A DNA stretch of 6,673 nucleotides from an uncultured Bacillota bacterium (GTDB taxonomy: Bacteria > Bacillota_I > Bacilli_A > RF39 > UBA660): positions 1 through 6,673 of the forward strand of contig CAJKKJ010000047.1 in NCBI GenBank assembly GCA_905200435.1. Reading direction: 5' to 3'. Below the pieces are notes generated by a model. It was not told where the DNA came from and made no database searches. It saw only the letters and a program-made list of their open reading frames with translations. Within the stretch, counting starts at the first letter, position 1. The number at the start of each line of letters is the position of its first letter. Made by a program: the position numbers and the translations under genes. Of this stretch, positions 1-5,154 are shown one piece after another.

Positions 1-461
1 ATACCAAATATAATAGATGCAACTATTAAAGCAATCATATTATTAATACTTAATAAATCACTGAAATTAGAAACTGATAAAGTGCTAACAAATTTTTCTA
101 AAAAATTTACTTTTTCAGGTGTACTAACTTCATAAATATAATCAACACTTTTTACTAAAGGTGTTATATTAGATGCTATAATACCAAGTAAAGCACTTAT
201 TATAGAAGTCATTAAAAATATAATAAAGGTTGTTATTAATACTTTACCAACTCTTTTGGGTTTATTCATTTTACCAATAGAAGTACTTATATTTAAAAAT
301 ATAATAGGTACAATAATACAAGTAAGTAAATTAATGAATAAATCGCCTAAAGGTTTAATATAATTAGTTTTTTCTTTAAAAATGAGACCTATAATCGCTC
401 CAACTACAATACTAATTATAAGATAAATAGAATTCTTATAATTTTCCCAAACTTTTTTCAT
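1..461 (-). CDS. Dicarboxylate/amino acid:cation symporter (DAACS/SLC1 family), N-terminal part
   Basis: Partial gene: the start codon is at 459-461 and the frame stays open to the left edge, giving 153 residues of a protein that is normally about 400 or more. The start (MKKVWENYK) follows an AGGGAG ribosome binding site (466-471). Hydrophobic segments lie near residues 12-28, 41-60, 73-97 and 142 onward, the usual layout of the first helices of this inner-membrane family. Recognisable stretches are VPIIFLNIST near residues 51-60, matching the family's VPLVF-type second helix, and NMIALIVASIIFG at 141-153, matching the family's NVLxVIVFAIxFG. Members carry glutamate, aspartate, C4-dicarboxylates or serine/threonine together with Na+ or H+. 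The substrate cannot be told because the binding-site hairpins HP1 and HP2 and helices 7-8 lie outside the window. It follows the toxin-antitoxin operon on the same strand but is separated from it by a terminator. No good promoter is visible; a weak TAATAT lies at 482-487. A small palindrome CTTCA-A-TGAAG (470-480) overlaps the 5' edge of the ribosome binding site. Confidence 0.85.
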   Translation of the reverse strand, partial: MKKVWENYKNSIYLIISIVVGAIIGLIFKEKTNYIKPLGDLFINLLTCIIVPIIFLNISTSIGKMNKPKRVGKVLITTFIIFLMTSIISALLGIIASNITPLVKSVDYIYEVSTPEKVNFLEKFVSTLSVSNFSDLLSINNMIALIVASIIFG

Positions 462-505
462 AAATCTCCCTTCAATGAAGTATATTAAAAAAAATAAAAA
501 ATATG

Positions 506-532
506 AAAAAAATAACTTTTGATAAGTTATTT
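506..532 (-). terminator. Intrinsic terminator of the dinJ-yafQ operon
   Basis: Perfect 9 bp arms AAATAACTT (510-518) and AAGTTATTT (524-532) flank a 5 nt loop. Read on the minus strand, the hairpin runs directly into a T tract (complement of the A run 506-512). The 5' arm contains the TAA stop codon of the toxin gene (527-529). It has no T tract in the plus direction, so it serves only leftward transcripts. The stem is nearly all A/T, so strength is uncertain. Confidence 0.7.
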
Positions 533-832
533 CCTAAATAAATCACTATGTGTACCTGTAGCAAACAGAAGCAAAATTAGTTCATTGTTGTGCAATTTAT
601 ATATTAGCAACCAGTCAGGCATTATATGACATTCATAACAATCTAAAAATGTTTTGTCATCTATTAATTTATGATTTTTGTACTTTGCATCTAATTCGAT
701 ACCATTTGCTATTTTATTTAAAACATCTAGAAATTTATTTTCATCTTTTCCTTGTTTTAGCATTTTTTTGAATTCTTTTTTAAAACAGCTTGTATATTTT
801 ACAATGTATTTTGTATTTTCTAAAGAATTCAT
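527..832 (-). CDS. yafQ: YafQ-family type II toxin (mRNA endoribonuclease, RelE superfamily)
   Basis: A complete 101-residue protein of the usual YafQ length. YafQ toxins bind the ribosomal A site and cut translated mRNA, stopping growth when the antitoxin is lost. The C-terminal half carries the family hallmark: CHIMPDWLLIY at 68-78 and TGTHSDLF at 92-99. By motif alignment with E. coli YafQ, H54, H69, D73, W74, H95 and F99 match the catalytic and substrate residues H50, H63, D67, W68, H87 and F91, so the enzyme looks intact. The start codon is one base after the antitoxin stop codon, so translation is probably coupled; a weak AAGGA lies 14 nt upstream inside the antitoxin gene (847-851). 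The N-terminus (MNSLENTKYIVKYTS) is a few residues longer than the common MKYKIKYT start, but no later in-frame ATG fits. The stop codon is inside the terminator stem. Confidence 0.93.
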   Translation of the reverse strand: MNSLENTKYIVKYTSCFKKEFKKMLKQGKDENKFLDVLNKIANGIELDAKYKNHKLIDDKTFLDCYECHIMPDWLLIYKLHNNELILLLFATGTHSDLFRK

Positions 833-833
833 T

Positions 834-1115
834 TTATTTTTTTAAATCCTTGACCATTTCATACATGTTAGTATAAGATTTTGTATTTACTTTGCCGTTT
901 AAAATATCTTCGCCTTCTTTTATGGCTTTTAATAATTCTTTGCTTGGTTTTCTGTTTGTTACTTCAAAAGGTATCCCATCATTTTTAATAAGTTGTTTTA
1001 TTGCCATATTTACAAATGTACTCATGTTTAGACCAAGTTCTTTTAAAATACTTGTAGCCTTTTCTTTATCTTTTGCATCAACTTGTACATTAATCGCACT
1101 TGATATCGTCTCCAT
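834..1115 (-). CDS. dinJ: RelB/DinJ-family antitoxin (ribbon-helix-helix)
   Basis: A 93-residue protein, first gene of the operon. Residues 7-52 match the RelB/DinJ ribbon-helix-helix domain: a short strand INVQVDA (8-14), helix 1 with EKATSILKELGL (18-29), then MSTFVNMAIKQLIKNDGIPFE (31-51). This domain dimerises and binds the operator. The charged tail from about residue 56 to 93 should wrap around and neutralise YafQ. The ATG at 1113-1115 follows a good ribosome binding site, AGAGGTG, about 5 nt upstream. The likely mode, known for the family, is autorepression of the operon by the antitoxin-toxin complex; the palindrome at 1151-1168 fits as its operator. The symbol dinJ reflects the YafQ partner; relB would be an equally fair family-level name. 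Confidence 0.92.
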   Translation of the reverse strand: METISSAINVQVDAKDKEKATSILKELGLNMSTFVNMAIKQLIKNDGIPFEVTNRKPSKELLKAIKEGEDILNGKVNTKSYTNMYEMVKDLKK

Positions 1116-1136
1116 TTTTCACCTCTTTCAATATAT

Positions 1137-1168
1137 ATATTATTACAAAAATGTTGATTTGTCAACAT
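1137..1168 (-). promoter_or_regulatory. Promoter and palindromic operator of the dinJ-yafQ operon
   Basis: Read leftward, a perfect -35 box TTGACA (1160-1165) is followed 17 bp later by TAATAT (1137-1142), a 4/6 match to the -10 consensus. A perfect inverted repeat ATGTTGA-N4-TCAACAT (1151-1157 and 1162-1168) overlaps the -35 box and the start of the spacer. A repressor bound there would block RNA polymerase, as expected for an autoregulated RelB/DinJ operon. The predicted transcript starts near 1130, just ahead of the ribosome binding site, so the leader is very short. The operator assignment is inferred from position and symmetry. Confidence 0.7.
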
Positions 1169-1170
1169 AA

Positions 1171-1384
1171 TAACAACATAATATGTATGTCATTCTTTAT
1201 TATTTGTATATTTGTCCTTTTAATTAAATTATTTATAATGACATTTAAAATTATTTACATCCGGCAAATAAAGGACAATTAAATTTTTTAATGTATAGTT
1301 GTTAAATCAAAAATGAATTTTGAAAGCAGTAAAAAAAACTTGAAAACTAGAAAAATAATATGATTATTCTAATTAGAAAAAATA
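1171..1384. other. Intergenic region between divergent dinJ-yafQ and NUDIX genes
   Basis: A stretch of roughly 215 bp without a credible gene on either strand; open frames crossing it lack a ribosome binding site and family resemblance. It contains a separated 9 bp inverted repeat TTGTCCTTT (1212-1220) and AAAGGACAA (1270-1278), AATAAT-ATG-ATTATT (1354-1368), and the palindrome TTCTAATTAGAA (1367-1378) next to the NUDIX promoter. Function of the first two is unknown. Confidence 0.5.
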
Positions 1385-1393
1385 TGATATAAT
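1367..1393 (+). promoter_or_regulatory. Extended -10 promoter of the NUDIX gene with adjacent palindrome
   Basis: A perfect -10 box TATAAT (1388-1393) is preceded by TGA (1385-1387), forming an extended -10 that can work without a good -35; the bases 17 bp upstream (TATTCT, 1365-1370) are a poor -35. The perfect 12 bp palindrome TTCTAATTAGAA (1367-1378) occupies the -35 region and could be a regulator site, but this is only a positional inference. Transcription should begin near 1400, leaving a leader of about 23 nt before the ATG at 1423. Confidence 0.65.
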
Positions 1394-1422
1394 ACATTTT
1401 GGAAGATGTGAGGAATAATATA

Positions 1423-1869
1423 ATGAAACAATTTAAACATTTGGGAGCTTATGGATTAATAATAGAAGAAGGAAAAATAGTTTTGATAAAAAAGAAAGGT
1501 GGACCATACAATGAAAAATTAGATCTACCAGGTGGAACTATAGAATGGGGAGAGACACCAGAACATACTTTAATTAGGGAATTAAATGAAGAAGTGGGAA
1601 TAGATGTAACTAACTATGAATTATTTGATACTAATTCAGTTGTACTTGAATGGATGCATAAAGAAGAATTAGAAAAAGTACATCATTTAGGAATTTTTTA
1701 CAAAATATTAGATTATAATAATGATGTATTAGAAAAAATTAAAATTGATGAAAAGAATGATGATTCGCTAGGCGCAAGATTTTATGAAATAGATAAATTA
1801 AGAAAAAATGAACTATCAGATATTGCAAAGTTAGAAATAGAAAAATTTGGTTATAAATTAAAAAACTAG
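1423..1869 (+). CDS. NUDIX hydrolase
   Basis: A 148-residue soluble hydrolase of nucleoside diphosphates linked to another group. The Nudix box Gx5Ex7REUxEExGU is complete at residues 38-60: G38, E44, R52, E53, E56, E57, G59 and I60, with the metal-binding glutamates intact. It is preceded by LDLPGG (33-38), typical of the fold. The substrate cannot be predicted; MutT-like dGTPase, ADP-ribose or cap-type activity are all possible within this superfamily. The ATG at 1423 is preferred because GTGAGGA lies 8 nt upstream and the extended -10 at 1385-1393 puts the transcript start near 1400; the in-frame TTG at 1399 would then sit on the transcript's first bases. It is transcribed alone: the T-box promoter follows, though no convincing terminator is visible after the stop codon. 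Confidence 0.92.
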   Translation: MKQFKHLGAYGLIIEEGKIVLIKKKGGPYNEKLDLPGGTIEWGETPEHTLIRELNEEVGIDVTNYELFDTNSVVLEWMHKEELEKVHHLGIFYKILDYNNDVLEKIKIDEKNDDSLGARFYEIDKLRKNELSDIAKLEIEKFGYKLKN

Positions 1870-1925
1870 CTCATCCCTACAAAATAATTCATTCTAAAGA
1901 AAAGTATGAATAATTATAAAAACTC

Positions 1926-1954
1926 TTGCTTTTTAGTAAAAATTGTATTATTAT
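1926..1954 (+). promoter_or_regulatory. Promoter of the T-box-aspS transcript
   Basis: TTGCTT (1926-1931) and TATTAT (1949-1954, 5/6 match to TATAAT) are separated by 17 bp. The predicted start near 1961 lies just upstream of the first T-box stem, as expected for a leader of about 240 nt. The -35 is weak. Confidence 0.5.
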
Positions 1955-1960
1955 ATCAAT

Positions 1961-2182
1961 ATAAATGTTGATTGGAAGAGTATAATTGCTATTCATGATA
2001 GAAAGTTAATGGTTGATGGAAATTAATATGAAAGTAATTAGAAAGACACCAGGAGTGCTTAAAGAATTAAGTAGAATAAGCCGGTTAAAACCGTTATATT
2101 TAAAGAGCGACTATTTATAGTAATAAAGGTGGTACCGCGGATTAACAGTGATTCGTCCTTTTTAAGGATGACACTGTTTTTT
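1961..2182 (+). promoter_or_regulatory. T-box riboswitch (tRNA-sensing leader), probable Asp specifier
   Basis: The diagnostic T-box AAGGTGGTACCGCGG is at 2126-2140; its TGGT (2130-2133) would pair with the uncharged tRNA acceptor end. Stem I is traceable: the 5' S-turn AGTA (1979-1982), then TAATTGCTATTCAT (1983-1996) pairing imperfectly with ATGAAAGTAATTA (2028-2040), an AG-rich bulge AGAAAG (2000-2005), and an apical hairpin TTAAT/ATTAA around GGTTGATGGAA. The 3' S-turn GAA (2041-2043) is followed by A, then GAC (2045-2047), then A and CC, which pairs with GG at 1974-1975. GAC is therefore the best specifier, reading tRNA-Asp. CCAGGAGTGCTTAAAG (2049-2064) resembles the conserved segment after Stem I. 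Stem III is CGGT-TAAA-ACCG (2082-2093) extended by ATAA/TTAT. The antiterminator forms from AAAGG and GCGGA (2125-2141) with 2152-2161. Uncharged tRNA stabilises it and lets transcription enter aspS. Confidence 0.93.
2144..2182 (+). terminator. T-box regulated terminator
   Basis: Strong hairpin of AACAGTG (2144-2150) with CACTGTT (2172-2178), continued by TCGTCCTT (2153-2160) with AAGGATGA (2164-2171). The loop is TTT, two bases bulge, and six T follow (2177-2182). Its 5' half (2152-2161) also pairs with the T-box, so this helix and the antiterminator are mutually exclusive. Confidence 0.92.
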
Positions 2183-2199
2183 ATGTAGGAGGGAAAATT

Positions 2200-3516
2200 A
2201 TGAAAATTAATGCAAATGAATTAAAAAATTATGCAGACAAAGAAATAGTATTTGAAGGATTTGTTGATGCCATAAGAGATATTAAATGGGTTCAATTTGT
2301 AGTCCTAAGAGATAATACTGGAAAAGTTCAAATGACAATCGAAAAATCCTTAGAAAGTAATAAGGAAATGGTTGAATTAATCAGTACTTTACCACTTGAA
2401 AGTACAGTAAAAGTAAACTGTAAAGTTGTAATGAATCCAAATGTAAAATTAAATGGAATGGAATTAATACCAACTAAAATAGAGGTAACAAGTAAAAGCG
2501 AAAATGAATTACCATTCAATTATAAGGATTTAGAAAATGTAAATTTAGATACAAGATTAGATTATCGTTTTATTGATTTAAGAAATGAAAAAAATATGAA
2601 AATATTTGAAATTCAAAGTACAATAGTAAGATATATGAGAGAGTATCTATACAATCATAAATTTACAGAAATTCATACACCAAAATTAATAGGTGCTGCA
2701 AGTGAATCTGGTTCAGAAGTATTTGAAGTAAAATATTTTGATAGAAAAGCTTATCTTGCTCAATCACCACAATTTTATAAACAAATGGCTATGGCAAGCG
2801 GATTTAATAGAGTATTTGAAGTCGCACCATGTTTTAGAGCAGAAAATTCTAATACTAGTAGACATGCTACTGAATTTACAAGTTTTGATGTTGAATTCAG
2901 TTATATAAATTCATTTAATGATATCATGAATTTAGAAGCAGAAATGCTTGCATATGCTCTATCTAAAACAAATGAAGAATGGAAAGATGATATCAAGAAT
3001 ATTTTTGGAACAGAAATAAAAGTTCCTACATTACCATTCCCTAAGATGGCTTTAAAAGATGTTTACAAAGAACTTGAAGAAAGATATGGTTATGTTGTTC
3101 CAGAAAGTGAAAAAATTGATTTAACAACTGAAGCTGAAAAATTAGTTTATAAACTTGCCCAAGATAAATTTGATCATGAATTTATGTTTATTACTGATTA
3201 TCCAGCTGATAAAAGAGCTTTCTATCATATGCGTGATGAAAATGGTATTCTACAAGGTTATGATTTAATTTGGAGAGGTGTAGAAATAACTACTGGTGCT
3301 CAAAGAGAACATAGATATGAAGAAATTGTTAAAAATGCAAATGAAAAAGGATTAGGAGAAGATGTTAAATTTTACTTAGAATTCTTTAAATATGGATGTC
3401 CTCCACATGGTGGCTTTGCAATTGGTGTTGATAGACTAACAATGTTATTACTTGGTATATCAAATGTTAAAGAATCAATGTTCTTATTTAGAGGACCAAA
3501 TAGATTAAATCCATAA
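2200..3516 (+). CDS. aspS: Aspartyl-tRNA synthetase, archaeal/eukaryal type (aspartate--tRNA(Asp/Asn) ligase)
   Basis: Charges tRNA with aspartate in the cytosol. At 438 residues without the large bacterial insertion domain, it is the archaeal-type enzyme rather than the roughly 590-residue bacterial AspRS. An N-terminal OB-fold anticodon-binding domain (about 15-100) is followed by a class II catalytic core: motif 1 around HTP (159-161), the Asp-type SPQFYKQ (189-195), motif 2 FRAE (212-215) with NTSRH (218-222), and motif 3 GFAIGVDR (405-412) with the invariant R412. SPQxYKQ and LDTRLDYRFIDLR set it apart from AsnRS. D23 occupies the position of a tryptophan (GWVW) that marks Asp-only archaeal enzymes, so a non-discriminating enzyme that also makes Asp-tRNA(Asn) for GatCAB is possible but unproven. 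The start is fixed by AGGAGGG, 6 nt upstream. It is controlled by the T-box leader; no gat genes are in the window. Confidence 0.92.
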   Translation: MKINANELKNYADKEIVFEGFVDAIRDIKWVQFVVLRDNTGKVQMTIEKSLESNKEMVELISTLPLESTVKVNCKVVMNPNVKLNGMELIPTKIEVTSKSENELPFNYKDLENVNLDTRLDYRFIDLRNEKNMKIFEIQSTIVRYMREYLYNHKFTEIHTPKLIGAASESGSEVFEVKYFDRKAYLAQSPQFYKQMAMASGFNRVFEVAPCFRAENSNTSRHATEFTSFDVEFSYINSFNDIMNLEAEMLAYALSKTNEEWKDDIKNIFGTEIKVPTLPFPKMALKDVYKELEERYGYVVPESEKIDLTTEAEKLVYKLAQDKFDHEFMFITDYPADKRAFYHMRDENGILQGYDLIWRGVEITTGAQREHRYEEIVKNANEKGLGEDVKFYLEFFKYGCPPHGGFAIGVDRLTMLLLGISNVKESMFLFRGPNRLNP

Positions 3517-3546
3517 AGAGTATGGTTCAAAACTATATTCTTTTTT
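3515..3546 (+). terminator. Intrinsic terminator after aspS
   Basis: A 13 bp stem, 3515-3527 with 3531-3543, includes two G-U pairs and has a CAA loop, ending in six T (3541-3546). It overlaps the last two bases of the aspS stop codon, supporting a monocistronic aspS transcript. Its 3' half, AAAACTATATTCTTTTTT (3529-3546), recurs exactly after higA. Confidence 0.85.
3529..3546 (+). repeat. Terminator-associated direct repeat, copy 1 (copy 2 at 5019-5036)
   Basis: AAAACTATATTCTTTTTT occurs exactly at 3529-3546 and 5019-5036. The 5' arms (3515-3527 and 5006-5016) differ mainly by transitions that keep pairing through G-U or compensating pairs, so the two hairpins look like diverged copies of one element rather than chance matches. 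They bracket the higBA module. Confidence 0.6.
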
Positions 3547-3573
3547 AATTTACTTTTTAGGTTAATCAAAATA

Positions 3574-3611
3574 TTGACGCAATTTAAATGATATTGTATA
3601 ATTATAGTACA
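3574..3611 (+). promoter_or_regulatory. Promoter of the higB-higA operon with candidate operator
   Basis: TTGACG (3574-3579) and a perfect TATAAT (3597-3602) are separated by exactly 17 bp, a strong housekeeping promoter. The -10 box is the left half of the perfect palindrome TATAATTATA (3597-3606), within the looser dyad TGTA...TACA (3595-3611 region). A HigA-type repressor bound there would cover -10 to the start site; this operator role is an inference. Transcription should start near 3609, giving a leader of about 20 nt. Confidence 0.75.
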
Positions 3612-3628
3612 GCTTTGGGGGTGGACTA

Positions 3629-3955
3629 ATGAGATTAACTTATAAAACAGATAAATTATATAATTTATGTGAACTAGTATCAAGCAATAAAAGTATTGTA
3701 AAACTTTATGGAAGTCAAGTTGGACAAAAATTGCCTATCAGAATTGAGCAATTGAAAAGTTTTTCTTCTTTAAATGATGTCCCTTCATTTTTACCTTTCA
3801 GAAGGCATAAATTAGAGGGGAATTATAAAGACTGCTATGCAATAAATATTACTAGTAAATACAGGTTGATTTTTAAACCACTTAATCCAGAAACAACAGA
3901 TTTAAATAAAATAACAGATATTGAGATATTGGAGGTGTCTAAGCATTATGAGTAA
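3629..3955 (+). CDS. higB: HigB-like toxin (RelE/ParE superfamily) of a type II toxin-antitoxin system
   Basis: A 108-residue protein with the RelE-fold toxin pattern. The clearest part is RRHKLEGNYKDCYAINI (58-74) followed by SKYRLIFKP (76-84), matching the family's LxKLxGxxxGxxSIRI and xxRIIF strands; basic residues R58, R59, K61, K77 and R79 are where such toxins place RNA-contacting and catalytic groups. Members are usually ribosome-dependent mRNA nucleases, but the catalytic set varies, so activity is inferred. The ATG follows a purine-rich GGGGGTGG site (3617-3624). The gene precedes its antitoxin, the order typical of hig loci, and overlaps it by 8 nt (3948-3955). A ParE-type gyrase poison is less likely, given the HigA partner. 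Confidence 0.85.
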   Translation: MRLTYKTDKLYNLCELVSSNKSIVKLYGSQVGQKLPIRIEQLKSFSSLNDVPSFLPFRRHKLEGNYKDCYAINITSKYRLIFKPLNPETTDLNKITDIEILEVSKHYE

Positions 3956-5015
3956 GAAAATGTTTGATGAATATATAATCGCACCAGGTGAAACCATTTT
4001 GGAAATGTTAGAAACTAATAGTATGACACAGCTCGATTTAGCATATAAAACAGGTATTAATAAAAAAACTATTAATGAAATTGTAAAAGGTAAGGCACCA
4101 ATTACTGTTGCAACAGCATTAAAACTTGAATATGTTTTTGACATTAAAGCCAATTTTTGGTGCAATTTAGAGAGTAGCTACAGAGAAAAACTTGAAAGAA
4201 AAAAAGATTTTGAATCTATAATTAATGAAGAAAAATATTTAAATGATATTCCTTACTTAGAAATGTCAAAAAGAAAATGGGATTTTATTGAACCAACTAA
4301 TGATTCATATGAAAGAGTTATTAATCTTAGAAAGTTTTTTGCTGTTGCTTCCCTAGAATTTGATACTGAATTAAAAAGAAAGCTTGCTTTTAGAAAAAGT
4401 GCAAACAAAAATTTTTCTTTTGAGTCATTGTATTGCTTCCTTAGATATGGTGAAATACAATCAAATAAAGAAGTATATAATAAGTTTGATATAGATGAAT
4501 TAAAAAAAGCTTCTTTAGAAATTAGGAAACTCGCAAATAATAGTTTTCTTTCACAATTTGAAAAAATAAAAAAAATATTATTACAATGTGGTGTATATTT
4601 GGTTTACGAAACAAACTTACCTCATACTTATATTAATGGTGTGTCATATAAAATTACTCCTGATAAAGCAATTATCATGATAAGTAATAAAGGTAAAAAA
4701 GATGATATACTATGGTTTACTTTTTTTCACGAAATTGCCCATTTAATTAAGCATAGCAAAAAGGAAGTTTTTATTGATTCTGATAATGATATAAAAAATG
4801 ATATAGAATATGAAGCAGATGAATATTCTAGAAATATATTAATTCCTGATAATGAATATGATGATTTTGTTAAAACAACTAAAAAATATACTGCTAATGC
4901 AATATGTGATTTTGCAAGAAAAAACAATATATTACCAGGTATTGTCGTAGGTAGGTTACAAAAAAATGGAATAATTAAGTGGAATCAGTTTAATAATTTA
5001 ATTATAAGGATATAG
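3948..5015 (+). CDS. higA: HigA-type antitoxin fused to an ImmA/IrrE-like zinc metallopeptidase
   Basis: A 355-residue two-domain protein. Residues 9-75 are a HigA-family helix-turn-helix: IIAPGETILEML (10-21), TQLDLAYKTGINKKTINEIV (27-46), GKAPIT (48-53) and NFW (69-71), close to the HigA pattern APGExLxEEF...RINEILxGKRxIT...FW. This should bind the operator and the HigB toxin. Residues about 180-330 are an M78/COG2856-type peptidase: HEIAH at 261-265 supplies two zinc ligands and the catalytic glutamate E262, and EADEYSRNILIP (289-300) matches the downstream E-A-N-x-F-A-x-x-L-L-M-P helix, E289 being the probable third ligand. ImmA and IrrE/DdrO systems cleave repressors. The ATG at 3948 overlaps the toxin end and has GGAGG 12 nt upstream; the in-frame TTG at 3921 lacks support. 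This is about 3.5 times the size of a plain HigA. Confidence 0.88.
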   Translation: MSKKMFDEYIIAPGETILEMLETNSMTQLDLAYKTGINKKTINEIVKGKAPITVATALKLEYVFDIKANFWCNLESSYREKLERKKDFESIINEEKYLNDIPYLEMSKRKWDFIEPTNDSYERVINLRKFFAVASLEFDTELKRKLAFRKSANKNFSFESLYCFLRYGEIQSNKEVYNKFDIDELKKASLEIRKLANNSFLSQFEKIKKILLQCGVYLVYETNLPHTYINGVSYKITPDKAIIMISNKGKKDDILWFTFFHEIAHLIKHSKKEVFIDSDNDIKNDIEYEADEYSRNILIPDNEYDDFVKTTKKYTANAICDFARKNNILPGIVVGRLQKNGIIKWNQFNNLIIRI

Positions 5016-5039
5016 TCTAAAACTATATTCTTTTTTTTT
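5006..5039 (+). terminator. Intrinsic terminator after higA
   Basis: An 11 bp stem, 5006-5016 with 5022-5032, has loop CTAAA and a run of nine T (5031-5039). The stem contains the higA stop codon (5013-5015). The 3' half is identical over 18 nt to the terminator after aspS. Confidence 0.88.
5019..5036 (+). repeat. Terminator-associated direct repeat, copy 2
   Basis: Second copy of the 18 nt sequence described at 3529-3546, here forming the 3' arm and T tract of the higA terminator. Confidence 0.6.
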
Positions 5040-5051
5040 ACAAAAACAACT

Positions 5052-5100
5052 AGTTATCGACCATTTTTAACTATCAATACATCAAAAGTAGTCGATAACT
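5052..5100. repeat. Long hairpin-forming inverted repeat of unknown role
   Basis: Perfect 10 bp arms AGTTATCGAC (5052-5061) and GTCGATAACT (5091-5100). Inside them pairing continues through one C/A mismatch and a T/G wobble to TTTT (5065-5068) with AAAA (5084-5087), giving about 17 pairs and a 15 nt loop. No T tract follows on either strand at the usual distance, so it is not a standard terminator. It lies between the higA terminator and the htpG promoter; the predicted htpG transcript starts downstream of it. Confidence 0.6.
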
Positions 5101-5127
5101 TGACTTAAATAAAAAAATTATTCTTTA

Positions 5128-5154
5128 TTAGCACTCTTTCTTGACATCTGCTAA
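5128..5154 (+). promoter_or_regulatory. CIRCE-like operator (HrcA site), right half degenerate
   Basis: The left arm TTAGCACTC (5128-5136) is a perfect CIRCE half site. After exactly nine bases the right arm reads ATCTGCTAA (5146-5154), matching 6 of 9 bases of GAGTGCTAA. The element contains the -35 box of the htpG promoter in its spacer, the right place for HrcA repression. HrcA/CIRCE classically controls groESL and dnaK operons; its use at htpG is inferred. Confidence 0.7.

Noticed and set aside
892..1282. Open frames on the plus strand across the antitoxin gene and intergenic region (892-1170 and 1100-1282)
   Set aside because: They are antisense to the well-supported DinJ gene or lie in AT-rich spacer, have no ribosome binding site and resemble no family.
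1399..1422. TTG at 1399 as start of the NUDIX gene
   Set aside because: It would coincide with the predicted transcript start; the ATG at 1423 has a proper ribosome binding site and gives the usual family N-terminus.
1887..1911. Inverted repeat ATTCAT...ATGAAT after the NUDIX gene as a terminator
   Set aside because: Only 6 A/T-rich pairs with a 13 nt loop and no T tract follow.
2328..2519. Minus-strand open frame inside aspS, with similar ones at 3372-3683, 3902-4165, 4727-4927 and 5801-5992
   Set aside because: All are antisense to strongly conserved coding sequence and show no family features.
2200..3516. Asparaginyl-tRNA synthetase as the identity of the T-box controlled gene
   Set aside because: The SPQFYKQ segment, the LDTRLDYRF linker and overall alignment follow archaeal-type AspRS, and the T-box specifier reads as Asp.
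3921..3947. TTG at 3921 as start of the HigA fusion protein
   Set aside because: It lies deep inside higB without its own binding site; the ATG at 3948 gives the usual short HigA leader and an overlap typical of the operon.
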